Shown here one piece after another: positions 31,334 to 40,563 of a stretch of DNA of 44,021 nucleotides (the first letter of the stretch is position 1; each line of letters opens with the position of its first letter). Below the pieces are notes generated by a model, which did not search any database, was not told where the DNA came from, and saw only the letters and a program-made list of their open reading frames with translations. The DNA is from Allopseudospirillum japonicum (GTDB taxonomy: Bacteria > Pseudomonadota > Gammaproteobacteria > Pseudomonadales > Halomonadaceae), in the NCBI RefSeq assembly GCF_900108915.1, contig NZ_FNYH01000016.1:1-44021 (forward strand), given 5' to 3'. Position numbers and translations under genes: made by a program.

Positions 31334-31447
31334 ATGAAAGTTCGTGCGTCCGTTAAAAAGATTTGCCGTAACTGCAAAATCATTCGTCGTCGTGGTTCAG
31401 TACGCGTTATCTGCATCGAACCTCGTCACAAGCAGCGCCAGGGCTGA
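31334..31447 (+). CDS. rpmJ: 50S ribosomal protein L36, zinc-binding type
   Basis: The 37-residue frame starts [20 protein letters not shown] and ends EPRHKQRQG. Cys11, Cys14, Cys27 and His32 form the zinc site of the C+ form. The family motif is CSAEPKHKQRQG in E. coli; here it is one residue shorter (CIEPRH). Two ATGs are adjacent (31331 and 31334); the second gives the family start. It ends the spc block, followed by a strong hairpin. Confidence 0.95.
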   Translation: MKVRASVKKICRNCKIIRRRGSVRVICIEPRHKQRQG

Positions 31448-31477
31448 TTCTCTCTGGCTTGGACCTGAGGGCTTTTG

Positions 31478-31516
31478 ATACCCCTTGATATTTTAGATGT
31501 CAAGGGGTATGCTTTT
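31478..31516 (+). terminator. Hairpin between the spc and alpha blocks
   Basis: ATACCCCTTGA (31478-31488) and TCAAGGGGTAT (31500-31510) form a perfect 11-bp stem with an 11-base loop, followed by GCTTTTGC. It looks like a terminator or attenuator separating rpmJ from rpsM. No clear promoter could be found between it and rpsM, so read-through is probably needed. Confidence 0.65.
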
Positions 31517-31581
31517 GCGCCCTTGCAGGACGTAAAAAACATCGAGTGGTGTTAAAATCACTCAACAGCGGAGTAAGATGA

Positions 31582-31938
31582 ATGGCCCGTATTGCTGGTG
31601 TCAACATCCCAGACAACAAACATACTGTTATTTCTTTGACTTACATTTTTGGTGTAGGTCGCACTCGTGCACAAGCCATTTGTAAAGAAACAGGTATTGC
31701 GGAAACCACCAAAATTAAAGAGCTCTCTGCAGAGCAGCTTGATATCCTGCGTAATGCGGTTGCCGCTTACACAGTAGAAGGTGATTTACGTCGTGAGATT
31801 AGCATGAGTATCAAGCGTCTCATGGACCTAGGTTGCTACCGTGGTCTGCGTCACCGCCGTAGTCTTCCTGTACGTGGTCAGCGTACTAAAACTAATGCGC
31901 GTACTCGTAAAGGTCCGCGTAAACCTATTCGTAAGTAG
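31582..31938 (+). CDS. rpsM: 30S ribosomal protein S13
   Basis: S13 is a 30S head protein contacting P-site tRNA and bridging to L5. The 118-residue product begins [17 protein letters not shown] and ends with the basic tail [18 protein letters not shown]. First gene of the alpha block; in E. coli S4 regulates this start by a pseudoknot, but the 65-base leader here (GAGTG/CACTC hairpin at 31544-31563) is not clearly homologous. Confidence 0.97.
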   Translation: MARIAGVNIPDNKHTVISLTYIFGVGRTRAQAICKETGIAETTKIKELSAEQLDILRNAVAAYTVEGDLRREISMSIKRLMDLGCYRGLRHRRSLPVRGQRTKTNARTRKGPRKPIRK

Positions 31939-32002
31939 TTATTGGTGTCGCCCCTAGATTATTAGGTGGCTGATACGAATACATAATTAGGAACAGAATA
32001 TT

Positions 32003-32389
32003 ATGGCTAACCCCGCGCGTAACCGTAAAAAAGTTAAAAAGACTGTGGTGGATGGCGTTGCCCATATCCATGCGTCTTTTAACAATACGATCGTTACGAT
32101 CACAGACCGCCAGGGCAACACCCTTTCTTGGGCAACTGCCGGTGGTTCGGGTTTTCGTGGTTCTCGTAAGAGCACCCCGTTTGCTGCTCAAGTAGCAAGT
32201 GAACGTGCCGCTACAGCGGCAGCCGAATATGGTCTAAAAAATGTAGATGTTATGGTGAAAGGCCCAGGTCCTGGCCGTGAGTCCGCCGTTCGTGCGCTGA
32301 ATGCCGCTGGCTTCAAGATCACTAACATTACTGATGTGACGCCGATCCCGCACAACGGTTGTCGTCCACCCAAGAAGCGTCGTGTTTAA
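32003..32389 (+). CDS. rpsK: 30S ribosomal protein S11
   Basis: S11 lies on the 30S platform at the mRNA exit. The 128-residue product has [19 protein letters not shown] (~22-40), [14 protein letters not shown] (~51-64), and the C-terminal [18 protein letters not shown]. The spacer from rpsM is 64 bp; rpsD follows after 13 bp. Confidence 0.97.
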   Translation: MANPARNRKKVKKTVVDGVAHIHASFNNTIVTITDRQGNTLSWATAGGSGFRGSRKSTPFAAQVASERAATAAAEYGLKNVDVMVKGPGPGRESAVRALNAAGFKITNITDVTPIPHNGCRPPKKRRV

Positions 32390-32402
32390 GGAGGCGGACT
32401 AA

Positions 32403-33023
32403 ATGGCACGTTATATTGGACCTAAGTGTAAACTTTCTCGTCGTGAAGGCGTAGACCTGCTGCTAAAAAGCGGCGTGATGGCCTTTGAGAAAAAATGTAA
32501 ATCAGAAACAGCACCTGGCCAGCATGGTCAGCGTCGTGGTCGTCTTTCTGATTACGGTTTACAGCTACGTGAGAAACAAAAAGTACGTCGTATCTATGGC
32601 GTATTAGAAAAGCAATTCCGTAACTATTATAAAGAAGCCGCTCGTTTAAAAGGTGCTACTGGTGAGAACCTATTGCAACTTCTAGAGCGTCGCTTAGACA
32701 ATGTTGTCTACCGTATGGGTTTTGGTGCTACACGTGCTGAAGCGCGTCAGTTAGTCAGCCATAAAGCAATCTCTGTCAATGGCAAAACAGTGAATGTCGC
32801 TTCTTATAGCGTAAAACCTGGTGATGTTGTTGCTATCCGTGAGAAAGCGAAGAAGCAATTACGTATCCAGCAAGCGCTAGAGCAAGCTGCACAGCGTGGA
32901 GATGTTGCTTGGGTTGATGTTGACAGCAACAAAAAAGAAGGTGTGTTCAAGGCAGTGCCTGAGCGCAGCGACTTGTCAGCAGACATCAACGAAAACCTGA
33001 TTGTCGAGTTGTACTCCAAGTAA
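32403..33023 (+). CDS. rpsD: 30S ribosomal protein S4
   Basis: S4 is a primary assembly protein, part of the mRNA entry channel, and the alpha-operon translational repressor in E. coli. The 206-residue product starts [16 protein letters not shown] after GGAGGCGG. The S4 RNA-binding domain occupies ~95-160 ([20 protein letters not shown]). The N-terminal region has only two cysteines and so is not the four-cysteine zinc form. Confidence 0.97.
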   Translation: MARYIGPKCKLSRREGVDLLLKSGVMAFEKKCKSETAPGQHGQRRGRLSDYGLQLREKQKVRRIYGVLEKQFRNYYKEAARLKGATGENLLQLLERRLDNVVYRMGFGATRAEARQLVSHKAISVNGKTVNVASYSVKPGDVVAIREKAKKQLRIQQALEQAAQRGDVAWVDVDSNKKEGVFKAVPERSDLSADINENLIVELYSK

Positions 33024-33065
33024 TCCCTGAGAGTAATCCGTCTGGCAGCCTAAATAGGTGTTCTT

Positions 33066-34067
33066 ATGCAGCGTTCAGTGACAGAGTTTCTCCGCCCACG
33101 TGAGATCAAGGTTGAAGAGATCAACGCGACTCGCGCAAAAGTTATCTTAGAGCCCTTTGAGCGTGGCTTTGGACATACCTTGGGGAATGCTCTGCGTCGT
33201 ATCCTGCTGTCTTCCATGCCTGGTTGCGCCATTGTGGAAGCGGAGATCGAAGGCGTTCTGCATGAGTACAGTGCTATCGAAGGTGTGCAGGAAGATGTTA
33301 TTGAAATCCTGCTCAACCTGAAGGATGTGGCCATCAAAATGCATGGTCGCGATGAAGCTGTGCTAACGCTGAACAAGAAGGGTCCCGGTCCAGTGGTGGC
33401 AGGCGATATCGAACTAAGCCATGATATTGATGTGGTTAATCCAGATCATGTCATTGCTCACTTAAACGATAGTGGTGAGCTTAAAATGCGCTTAACGGTT
33501 CAACGTGGTCGCGGCTATGTGCCTGCAGATGCACGCCATACTGCGGACGATGAAACCCGCGCTATAGGTCGTCTGCAACTCGATGCAACATTCAGTCCAG
33601 TACGTCGTGTTGCTTACACGGTAGAAAATGCACGTGTAGAACAGCGTACAGATTTGGATAAGCTCATCCTTGATCTGGAAACGGATGGCACTTTAGATCC
33701 TGAGGAGGCGATTCGCCGCTCTGCAACTATCTTGCAAGAGCAATTGGCTGCCTTCGTGGACTTGGAGACCGACAAAGAACAAGAGCCCGAGGAAGAAGAA
33801 GATCAAATTGATCCTATTCTTCTGCGCCCGGTTGATGACCTCGAATTGACAGTACGTTCAGCGAACTGTCTGAAAGCCGAGAATATTTACTATATTGGTG
33901 ATTTGATTCAGCGTACTGAAGTTGAGCTGTTGAAAACACCAAATTTAGGTAAGAAATCCCTTACCGAAATTAAGGACGTTCTCGCTTCACGCGGTTTGTC
34001 CCTCGGTATGCGCTTAGAAAACTGGCCACCGGCGAGTTTAAAGAACGACGATAAGGCTTCCGCCTAA
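33066..34067 (+). CDS. rpoA: DNA-directed RNA polymerase subunit alpha
   Basis: Alpha dimerises to nucleate core polymerase and its C-terminal domain binds UP elements and activators. The 333-residue product has the N-terminal domain (~1-235, with [20 protein letters not shown] at ~36-55), an acidic linker rich in Glu (~235-250) and the C-terminal domain starting [12 protein letters not shown], where the arginine equals E. coli Arg265. It ends [13 protein letters not shown] plus a short tail. Confidence 0.98.
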   Translation: MQRSVTEFLRPREIKVEEINATRAKVILEPFERGFGHTLGNALRRILLSSMPGCAIVEAEIEGVLHEYSAIEGVQEDVIEILLNLKDVAIKMHGRDEAVLTLNKKGPGPVVAGDIELSHDIDVVNPDHVIAHLNDSGELKMRLTVQRGRGYVPADARHTADDETRAIGRLQLDATFSPVRRVAYTVENARVEQRTDLDKLILDLETDGTLDPEEAIRRSATILQEQLAAFVDLETDKEQEPEEEEDQIDPILLRPVDDLELTVRSANCLKAENIYYIGDLIQRTEVELLKTPNLGKKSLTEIKDVLASRGLSLGMRLENWPPASLKNDDKASA

Positions 34068-34111
34068 AGTCAATTCGAGTCCTACAAACGGTTTGGTAAG
34101 GAACTGTAAAG

Positions 34112-34495
34112 ATGCGTCATCGTAAGAGTGGTCGTCACCTCAATCGTACCAGCTCACACCGACGCGCCATGTTCAAAAACATGTGCGTTTCTCTAGTTGA
34201 GCATGAAGTTATTAAAACAACTCTGCCTAAGGCAAAAGAGTTGCGTCGTTATATTGAGCCATTAATCACCTTGGCTAAGAACGACTCAGTAGCAAATCGC
34301 CGTTTGGCTTTTGCGCGTACTGATAGCAAGGCAGCTGTAGGTAAGCTTTTCCAAGAGCTTGGCCCACGTTACCAAGCACGTCCTGGTGGTTATGTGCGTA
34401 TCTTGAAGTGCGGTTTCCGCGCGGGCGATAACGCACCTATGGCTTATGTTGAACTTGTAGACCGTCCACAAACGACTGCAAGCGACGATGAATAA
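34112..34495 (+). CDS. rplQ: 50S ribosomal protein L17
   Basis: L17 is near the tunnel exit. The 127-residue product starts [20 protein letters not shown] after TAAGGA and includes [20 protein letters not shown] (~36-55). It is the last gene of the alpha block, closed by the terminator about 15 bp downstream. Confidence 0.97.
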   Translation: MRHRKSGRHLNRTSSHRRAMFKNMCVSLVEHEVIKTTLPKAKELRRYIEPLITLAKNDSVANRRLAFARTDSKAAVGKLFQELGPRYQARPGGYVRILKCGFRAGDNAPMAYVELVDRPQTTASDDE

Positions 34496-34510
34496 GCTTA
34501 AGTAAAACCT

Positions 34511-34539
34511 AAAAACCGGCACTTGTAGCCGGTTTTTTT
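34511..34539. terminator. Bidirectional terminator between rplQ and dxs
   Basis: AAAAACCGGC (34511-34520) and GCCGGTTTTTTT (34528-34539) form a 10-bp stem with A-run and T-run on both sides, so it can stop both the + strand alpha operon and the minus strand dxs transcript that converge here. Confidence 0.9.
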
Positions 34540-34541
34540 AT

Positions 34542-36422
34542 TTAAGTACGGGTTTCAAGCGTCGCAAGACGTTGTGAAATGGCGGCTTGTATTCCTTGGC
34601 TATCCAAACCAACCTCAGCTAAGAGCTCGGCTGTACTGCCTTGATCAATAAAGCGATCAGGTAAACCTAAATTTAGTACCGGGCAATCAATGCCTAGTTC
34701 AGCAAGCGCTTCATTCACAGCACTACCAGCGCCTCCAGCCAAAGCATTTTCTTCTACCGTGACCAGCAGGCTATGCATAGCTGCTGCTTCTTGTAATGCT
34801 TCTTTATCTAACGGTTTGATAAATCGCATATTGTACAGGCTTGCATTGAGTTGATCTGCGACTTCAGCACAAGTAGTTAACGGGCTACCAAAAACTAAAA
34901 GAGCAACGCGTGTGCCTGAGCGACGCTTTTGTGCTTTACCAAGAGGAAGTTGATTAAAAGTGTTGTTAGGTAGGCATCCGGGTCCTGTGCCTCTTGGATA
35001 ACGCACGGCTGCAGGTCCCGCATATAAATAACCTGTCGTTAGCATATCACGGCATTCTTGCTCATCTGCAGGTGCCATTAAAATAAGCTCAGGTACACAG
35101 CGCAAGAAAGATAAATCTAAAGCCCCGTGATGGGTTGGACCATCTTCACCGACAAGACCTGCACGATCAATTGCAAACAAGACATCCAAGTTCTGTACAG
35201 CCACATCATGGACTAACTGATCGTAAGCACGTTGTAAAAAGGTGGAATAAATGGCGACCACGGGTTTTAAACCTTCGCAGGCCATCCCTGCAGCAAGGGT
35301 CACTGCGTGTTGTTCGGCAATAGCAACATCAAAATAGCGTTCAGGATATTCCTGTGAAAAACGGATCAGATCTGAGCCTTCACGCATCGCGGGCGTAATG
35401 CCTATTAAACGTGCATCTTGCGCAGCCATATCACAAATCCATTGTCCGAAAACTTGTGAATATTTAGGGCCTGTTTTACTGGGAGATTTAGGTTTTTCTA
35501 ATTTGGTGATGGCGTGATAACCAATTGGATCTGCTTCAGCGGGGGCAAAACCGCGCCCTTTGCGGGTAATAACATGTAAAAATTGCGGCCCAGAGAGTTC
35601 TTTAATTGTCTCAAGTGCCTTGATCAGCGCAGGTAAATCATGCCCATCAATAGGACCAATATAATGAAAGCCCATTTCTTCAAATAGGGTACTAGGGGAA
35701 ACCATACCTTTCATGTGTTCTTCGGTACGTTTGGCCAGTTCCCAAGCCATGGGTAGTTTAGAAAGCACTTTTTTGCTATTTTCACGGACCCGCGCATAGG
35801 TGCGACTTGCTAGTACTTTAGCAAGATAGGTAGCCAGACCACCGACATTTTCAGAAATCGACATCTCATTATCATTGAGCACGACGAGCAAATCAGCACG
35901 TACATGTCCTGCGTGAGATAAAGCCTCAAATGCCATGCCAGCGGTTAAAGCACCATCACCAATCACTGCGATACTTTTACGTTGTTGACCTTGGTGCTGC
36001 GCAGCAATTGCCATGCCTAAAGCCGCGCTAATCGAGGTGCTAGAATGACCAACACCAAAAGTATCGTAAATAGACTCGGCGCGTTTAGGAAAAGCGGCTA
36101 AACCTTGGTATTGACGTATGCTGAGCATGGCCTCGCGGCGTTCAGTGAGAATTTTATGTGGATAAGCTTGATGACCAACATCCCAGACTAAACGGTCTTC
36201 CGGCGTTTGATAAACGTAATGCAAGGCGATAGTCAACTCGATGACCCCTAAACCGGCACCAAAATGTCCTCCAGTTTGGCCAACGCTATAAAGAAGATAA
36301 GCTCTTAATTCGTGCGCAACTTGGGGCAATTGCTGCACGGATAAACGCCTTAAATCTTCAGGCGTTTGAATTTGATCAAGCAAGGGCGTTTGTGGACGGC
36401 TGGAAGGAATCTCATCAAACAT
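34542..36422 (-). CDS. dxs: 1-deoxy-D-xylulose-5-phosphate synthase
   Basis: DXS condenses pyruvate and glyceraldehyde 3-phosphate, with thiamine diphosphate, in the first step of the MEP isoprenoid pathway. The start is the ATG at 36422 giving [18 protein letters not shown], the family N-terminus, and 626 residues; the frame stays open to 36503, overlapping ispA, but those residues are unrelated. Visible motifs are [26 protein letters not shown] (cofactor binding) and the catalytic [13 protein letters not shown]. No strong ribosome binding site precedes the ATG, and 61 bp separate it from ispA. Confidence 0.95.
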   Translation of the reverse strand: MFDEIPSSRPQTPLLDQIQTPEDLRRLSVQQLPQVAHELRAYLLYSVGQTGGHFGAGLGVIELTIALHYVYQTPEDRLVWDVGHQAYPHKILTERREAMLSIRQYQGLAAFPKRAESIYDTFGVGHSSTSISAALGMAIAAQHQGQQRKSIAVIGDGALTAGMAFEALSHAGHVRADLLVVLNDNEMSISENVGGLATYLAKVLASRTYARVRENSKKVLSKLPMAWELAKRTEEHMKGMVSPSTLFEEMGFHYIGPIDGHDLPALIKALETIKELSGPQFLHVITRKGRGFAPAEADPIGYHAITKLEKPKSPSKTGPKYSQVFGQWICDMAAQDARLIGITPAMREGSDLIRFSQEYPERYFDVAIAEQHAVTLAAGMACEGLKPVVAIYSTFLQRAYDQLVHDVAVQNLDVLFAIDRAGLVGEDGPTHHGALDLSFLRCVPELILMAPADEQECRDMLTTGYLYAGPAAVRYPRGTGPGCLPNNTFNQLPLGKAQKRRSGTRVALLVFGSPLTTCAEVADQLNASLYNMRFIKPLDKEALQEAAAMHSLLVTVEENALAGGAGSAVNEALAELGIDCPVLNLGLPDRFIDQGSTAELLAEVGLDSQGIQAAISQRLATLETRT

Positions 36423-36483
36423 AAGGCATTTTGTCTCTTTGAGGCACGAATGGGCTGTTAGGCCAGCAAGCAAGCTGACAAGT

Positions 36484-37380
36484 TCAATGCAGGCGTTCCA
36501 CAATATAGCGGGCTAAAGCACGTAAGTAAGGCGCTTCATTTGGCAGTAACTCGAGCGCTTGTAGCGCTTCATTAATTAAATGCTGCGCACGCTGACGAGC
36601 ACCTTGTAAGCCTAAAAGCTGTGGATAAGTTGCTTTTTGGTGGGCGGCATCTGCACCAACACGCTTGCCCAAGGTAGAAGTATCACTGACAACATCCAAA
36701 ATATCGTCTTGGATTTGGAAAGCCAAACCGATAGCACTTGCATAAGTATCCAATGCATTTAGGGTTTTCGGACTTGCCTGTGCCGCTAAGCCACCTAAGA
36801 GAACGCTAGCACGAATTAAGGCCCCTGTTTTGCACTGATGTAAGCCTTCCAGCTTATCCAGGCTAAGGGTTTGTTGCTCGCTTTGCATATCCAACATTTG
36901 CCCTGCGACCATACCAGCAGGACCGCTTGCTTGGCTAAGAAGTTGGATACCTTTGTTTTTTTGCGTTAAGTCCAAAGTTTTTGCATAGCTAATGCAATGA
37001 AAAGCTAAGGTTTGTAACGCATCCCCTGCTAGAATAGCCGTCGCTGGATCAAAGGCTTTGTGGCACGTTGGTTGTCCACGACGTAGGTCATCATTGTCCA
37101 TTGCTGGCAAATCATCATGGACCAGTGAATAAGCATGAATCAACTCGACAGCCATGGCAAAAGGATCGCAGGCGTGCAAGGGTACACCTAGCGTCTCACC
37201 TGTGGCATACACAAGAACCGGACGAAACCGTTTGCCACCTTGCAGTACGCTGTAACGCATGGCAGCACTGAGGCGCTCATTGGTGATATTTTCAGGGCTT
37301 AAATAAGCATCCAAGCTTTGATTCACGCGGTCACGGTAATCAGCAAAGATAGTATCTATAGGGGATGATGATAGAGTCAC
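36484..37380 (-). CDS. ispA: Farnesyl/geranyl diphosphate synthase
   Basis: A head-to-tail prenyl synthase making farnesyl diphosphate from IPP and DMAPP. Both aspartate-rich motifs are present: [14 protein letters not shown] (first) and DDILDV (second), with [14 protein letters not shown] before them. A GTG at 37380 gives 298 residues beginning [12 protein letters not shown], matching the E. coli length; the frame is open up to a TTG at 37440 with no better ribosome binding site. The AGGA upstream is 14 bases away, inside the end of a leader ORF. Paired with dxs. The xseB gene that usually precedes ispA is not present. Confidence 0.93.
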   Translation of the reverse strand: MTLSSSPIDTIFADYRDRVNQSLDAYLSPENITNERLSAAMRYSVLQGGKRFRPVLVYATGETLGVPLHACDPFAMAVELIHAYSLVHDDLPAMDNDDLRRGQPTCHKAFDPATAILAGDALQTLAFHCISYAKTLDLTQKNKGIQLLSQASGPAGMVAGQMLDMQSEQQTLSLDKLEGLHQCKTGALIRASVLLGGLAAQASPKTLNALDTYASAIGLAFQIQDDILDVVSDTSTLGKRVGADAAHQKATYPQLLGLQGARQRAQHLINEALQALELLPNEAPYLRALARYIVERLH

Positions 37381-37396
37381 AGGCGCTTGCTCATTC

Positions 37397-37474
37397 CTAA
37401 TCAATCTCAGTTTCGGGATGATAGCAGCTTTCTTCAGCAAACAGGGAACTTAGATTTTCACCAAGACTATTCAT
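37397..37474 (-). CDS. Possible 25-codon leader ORF upstream of ispA
   Basis: Unrecognised. An ATG at 37474, six bases after AAGGAA (a better ribosome binding site than that of ispA), opens a 25-residue acidic peptide starting MNSLGENLSSLFAEESC and ending ETEID before TAG. The stop lies 16 bases upstream of the ispA GTG. It occupies the place of xseB but shows no resemblance to it. It may be a translational-coupling leader, a remnant, or chance. Confidence 0.35.
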   Translation of the reverse strand: MNSLGENLSSLFAEESCYHPETEID

Positions 37475-37514
37475 GTATTTCCTTGCTGTGTTTTGATACG
37501 CTGCAAAAATAGGT

Positions 37515-37523
37515 ATTATACCA
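37515..37523 (-). promoter_or_regulatory. Extended -10 promoter for ispA-dxs
   Basis: Reading the minus strand, TGGTATAAT gives a perfect -10 box (37520 down to 37515) preceded by the TGN extended -10 element. The -35 region is poor, which is common with extended -10 promoters. Transcription would start near 37508, about 34 bases before the leader ORF. Confidence 0.6.
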
Positions 37524-37672
37524 AATGTAACAAGGCCAAACTGGCTACCGTAAAATAAATCTGCTATGTCGGTAGTCGCTTACCCCATGAACTTGCTAAG
37601 CAAGATATACACTTAGCCTTTGGGAAGTAGCTAGCCACCCTAATATCAGGTCTATATATCGAGGAGACATCA

Positions 37673-38446
37673 GTGGATATTGCAACCCTACTAGGTTTAA
37701 TAGGCTCGACCGCGATAGTAGCATCCGCCATAATTTTGGGTGGCTCGGCGGGTATGTTTCTTAACGTACCCTCGATCCTGATTGTGATTGGCGGCAGTCT
37801 TTTTGTTGTTATGGCAAAATTTAGCTTCAAAAATTTTTCCATTGCGATGAAGGCTGCGGTTAAGGCTTTTTCTTTTAAGCTTCCTAGCTTAGAGGAAATG
37901 ATCTATGAAATGGTAGAAATCGCCCAGATTGCACGTAAAGGTGGCTTATTAGCTTTAGAAGATAAGGAAATTAGCCACCCTTTCCTACAAAATGGTATTC
38001 AGCTATTGGTCGATGGTCATGATAGGGATGTGGTACGTGCTATGCTGGCAAAAGACAGGGCCCTAACACTGGATCGTCACCAATGGGGGACTAAAGTTTT
38101 TAGTGCGCTAGGGGACGTTGGCCCTGCAATGGGGATGATAGGGACCTTGATTGGTCTGGTACAAATGTTGGCCAATATGGATGACCCTAAAGCGATTGGT
38201 CCTGCAATGGCCGTCGCCCTACTCACAACCCTTTATGGCGCCATGTTAGCTACCATGTTCTGTATTCCCATTGCAGACAAGCTGAACTTACGTATGACAG
38301 AAGAAGCGCGTCTACAGTCTTTGGTGATTGACGGCTTAATGGCGATCCAAGCAGGACAAAACCCGAAAGTAATCGACGAGATGTTGCGTACTTACTTGCC
38401 TAACTCCCAACGTGAAGTTGATTTAGGCGGTGGTGAAGGCGGTTAA
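37673..38446 (+). CDS. pomA: Flagellar stator protein PomA/MotA family (sodium-type)
   Basis: MotA/PomA proteins form the five-subunit part of the ion-driven flagellar stator. The GTG at 37673 follows GAGGAG. The 257-residue product has four membrane segments (about 5-25, 32-50, 145-168 and 180-200), a cytoplasmic loop between the second and third, and the TolQ/MotA signature GDVGPAMGMIGTLIGLV. It is much closer to Vibrio PomA (start MDIATLLGLIG, motif NMDDPKAIGPAMAVALLTTLYG) than to E. coli MotA, suggesting sodium coupling. The pomB partner follows. Paralogues of this pair exist, so which motor it serves is not shown. Confidence 0.9.
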   Translation: MDIATLLGLIGSTAIVASAIILGGSAGMFLNVPSILIVIGGSLFVVMAKFSFKNFSIAMKAAVKAFSFKLPSLEEMIYEMVEIAQIARKGGLLALEDKEISHPFLQNGIQLLVDGHDRDVVRAMLAKDRALTLDRHQWGTKVFSALGDVGPAMGMIGTLIGLVQMLANMDDPKAIGPAMAVALLTTLYGAMLATMFCIPIADKLNLRMTEEARLQSLVIDGLMAIQAGQNPKVIDEMLRTYLPNSQREVDLGGGEGG

Positions 38447-38488
38447 GCTTAGGTGTTAATCAAATCATGATGAGTGAGAGGTCAGGCT

Positions 38489-39397
38489 ATGAGTGCTGAT
38501 GTAGATGACGAAGAACAGCAGGAAGAATGTAAGGCGGGTTCTCCGGCTTGGGTCATGACCTTTGCTGATCTGATGTCACTGCTAATGTGCTTTTTCGTGT
38601 TGCTGCTTTCCTTTGCTGAAATCGACGCCATGAAGTTTAAGCGCCTAGCGGGTGAACTCCAACGTGCCTTTGGGGTACAGCGTCAGATTCGCGCGGATGA
38701 TGTCCCTATGGGAACTAGTCCTATTTTTCATAATTATACGCCCGGTAAGCCTGAACCCAATCCGATGGAAATCATTCAGCAGCAAACCACGCGTTATGAA
38801 CAGAATCTAACGACAGAATCGACCAACGAGTTACCTTTAGAACAAACCAAGCAAGATGCGGAAAATATCGCCAAGGCTTTGCAAGATTCGATTGAAGATG
38901 GACGCGTACAAGTTGAGCTAGATCGGCGTAACATTATTATTCGTGTAGAAGAAAAAGGCTCTTTTGCATCTGGATCTGCAACTTTAAATGAATCTTTTAT
39001 CGATGTGATGGATAAAATCCGCTTTGCGCTCATGAATACTCCAGGGACCATTACGATTGAAGGGCATTCAGATGATGTGCCTATTTCAACGGATCGTTTT
39101 AGTTCTAATTGGGATTTGTCGGCAGCTCGTGCGGCCTCGGTCGCCAATGAACTGCTTGTCAGTGGTGATATTACTCCGGAACGGGTAAAAGTGATTGGCT
39201 ATGCGGAGACAAAACCTAGAGTTGCCAATGACTCTGCAGATAATCGTGCGATGAATCGACGGGTAGAAATCGTTGTTAATCAAAGCAACGCGGAAAGTCG
39301 CGGAGCAATTGATCAACTGGAGCAGCAAATTCTTCCTGATGGGGTGCAAATTCGCGAGGAACCAGAATTCCAGTTGCGTCCTAACGAGATCTTCTAG
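38489..39397 (+). CDS. pomB: Flagellar stator protein PomB/MotB family (peptidoglycan-anchored)
   Basis: PomB/MotB carries the ion-binding aspartate and anchors the stator to peptidoglycan. The ATG at 38489 (302 residues) is preferred over a GTG five codons earlier. The single membrane segment holds FADLMSLLMCFFVLLLSF, whose Asp is the ion-binding residue. A linker follows, then an OmpA-like domain (~150-270) with ITIEGHSDDVPIS, SNWDLSAARAASVA and NRAMNRRVEIVV. PomB-like residues after the membrane segment support sodium type. The 42-bp gap to pomA and terminator after it make a two-gene operon. Confidence 0.9.
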   Translation: MSADVDDEEQQEECKAGSPAWVMTFADLMSLLMCFFVLLLSFAEIDAMKFKRLAGELQRAFGVQRQIRADDVPMGTSPIFHNYTPGKPEPNPMEIIQQQTTRYEQNLTTESTNELPLEQTKQDAENIAKALQDSIEDGRVQVELDRRNIIIRVEEKGSFASGSATLNESFIDVMDKIRFALMNTPGTITIEGHSDDVPISTDRFSSNWDLSAARAASVANELLVSGDITPERVKVIGYAETKPRVANDSADNRAMNRRVEIVVNQSNAESRGAIDQLEQQILPDGVQIREEPEFQLRPNEIF

Positions 39398-39445
39398 CAT
39401 CATCAACCTAGGCTAGACTCTGACAAGATAAACCTTTATCATATC

Positions 39446-39474
39446 GGCGCTTTCATCCACAAAGCGCCTTTTTT
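39446..39474 (+). terminator. Intrinsic terminator after pomB
   Basis: GGCGCTTT (39446-39453) and AAAGCGCC (39461-39468) form a perfect 8-bp stem with a seven-base loop followed by six T. Confidence 0.9.
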
Positions 39475-39495
39475 CTGCAAGTCAATTCATAAAAT

Positions 39496-39572
39496 CCGCC
39501 CTTAGCTCAGCTGGATAGAGCGCAGCCCTCCGGAGGCTGAGGCCACAGGTTCGAATCCTGTAGGGCGGGCCA
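39496..39572 (+). tRNA. argX: tRNA-Arg (anticodon CCG)
   Basis: The acceptor CCGCCCT pairs with AGGGCGG. The anticodon stem CAGCC/GGCTG carries CCG at 39530-39532, the T-loop is GTTCGAATC, and CCA is encoded. It is a single tRNA gene between two terminated or self-standing units. Confidence 0.97.
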
Positions 39573-39610
39573 CTTCCGCTGACTTCTTTCCTACCCTCTT
39601 ATTTTTCATC

Positions 39611-39644
39611 CAAGATTCGCTATACCGGCAAGATTCGCTATACT
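39611..39644 (+). repeat. 15-bp tandem direct repeat carrying -10-like boxes upstream of bamD
   Basis: CAAGATTCGCTATAC occurs at 39611-39625 and again at 39629-39643, 18 bp apart. Each copy ends in a -10-like TATAC; the second reads TATACT (39639-39644) and could serve bamD, whose start is 50 bp on. No good -35 box is seen. Confidence 0.6.
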
Positions 39645-39693
39645 CTGGGGCCGATTTGCGTCTTCCAGCGTCTGTTTGTCTTGAGGTGAAAAT

Positions 39694-40536
39694 ATGCCAC
39701 GGATTTTATACTGCTTGCCTGTATGTTTATGGTTATTGACAGGTTGTGCAACGAGCACGTCTTGGTTTGCTAATCAAAGTGAACAGCAAGTACAAACTGA
39801 AGCCCTAGTCTACCAAGAAGCGCAAGATGCTTTGACAGAGGAAGACTATACACAAGCCTTACAAAAGTTACAGACATTGGAAGCACGTTATCCCTTTGGG
39901 CGTTATGCAGAGCAAGTACAGCTAGAATTAATTTATACATATTATCAACTGCAAAACTATGATGCAGCCGCTGTAGCTGCGGGTCGTTTTATTCGTCTGC
40001 ACCCTCAGCATGAACAAGTTGATTATGCTTATTATCTGCGCGGTTTATCCTCTTGGAGTGCAGGGCGCCATGCTTTGGAATGGCTAGAGCTGATTGATAT
40101 TTCTCAGCGTGATCCAGGTGCCACCCGAGATGCTTACCAAGACTTTAGTTTGTTAGTGCGCCGCTACCCACAGAGCCCTTATGCAGCTGATGCTTATCAA
40201 CGTCTGCAATTTTTGAAAAACCTATTAGCCCGCCAAGAAATTTATATTGGGCGTTATTATTTAAAGCGTGGGGCCTATGTGGCGGCGGTCAATCGTGGCC
40301 GCGAAGTGTTAGAGGCGTATCCAGACACGCCGGCAACCCGAGATGCATTGGCGGTTATGGCAGAAGCCTATACACACTTGCAACAGATGGCAGAAGCACA
40401 AACCTATATCGATTTGTTGCAAACCCATGCACCTGAACATCCTCAACTGAGCGCACAAGGTTTTCAACCGCTATACTCAGCAGATGCCCCTGAGAAAAGT
40501 ATGTTGCAAATCTTAACTTTTGATATTCTAAAGTAA
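39694..40536 (+). CDS. bamD: Outer membrane protein assembly factor BamD
   Basis: BamD is the essential lipoprotein of the BAM complex, which inserts beta-barrel proteins in the outer membrane. The ATG follows GAGGTGAA. The 280-residue precursor has a lipoprotein signal with lipobox LTGC (lipidated Cys18, followed by Ala, so sorted to the outer membrane). Tetratricopeptide-type helices follow, with the family signatures ARYPFGRYAEQVQLELIYTY and YDAAAVAAGRFIRLHPQH. It is somewhat longer than E. coli BamD (245) because of the C-terminal tail. The next gene is a predicted outer-membrane barrel, a likely BAM client. Confidence 0.93.
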   Translation: MPRILYCLPVCLWLLTGCATSTSWFANQSEQQVQTEALVYQEAQDALTEEDYTQALQKLQTLEARYPFGRYAEQVQLELIYTYYQLQNYDAAAVAAGRFIRLHPQHEQVDYAYYLRGLSSWSAGRHALEWLELIDISQRDPGATRDAYQDFSLLVRRYPQSPYAADAYQRLQFLKNLLARQEIYIGRYYLKRGAYVAAVNRGREVLEAYPDTPATRDALAVMAEAYTHLQQMAEAQTYIDLLQTHAPEHPQLSAQGFQPLYSADAPEKSMLQILTFDILK

Positions 40537-40563
40537 CACAAGCCTCAAGTAGGAATCAGTGCG

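Noticed and set aside
36423-36503. Extended dxs start overlapping ispA
   Set aside because: The extra residues are unlike the DXS family; MFDEIP at 36422 matches the usual N-terminus.
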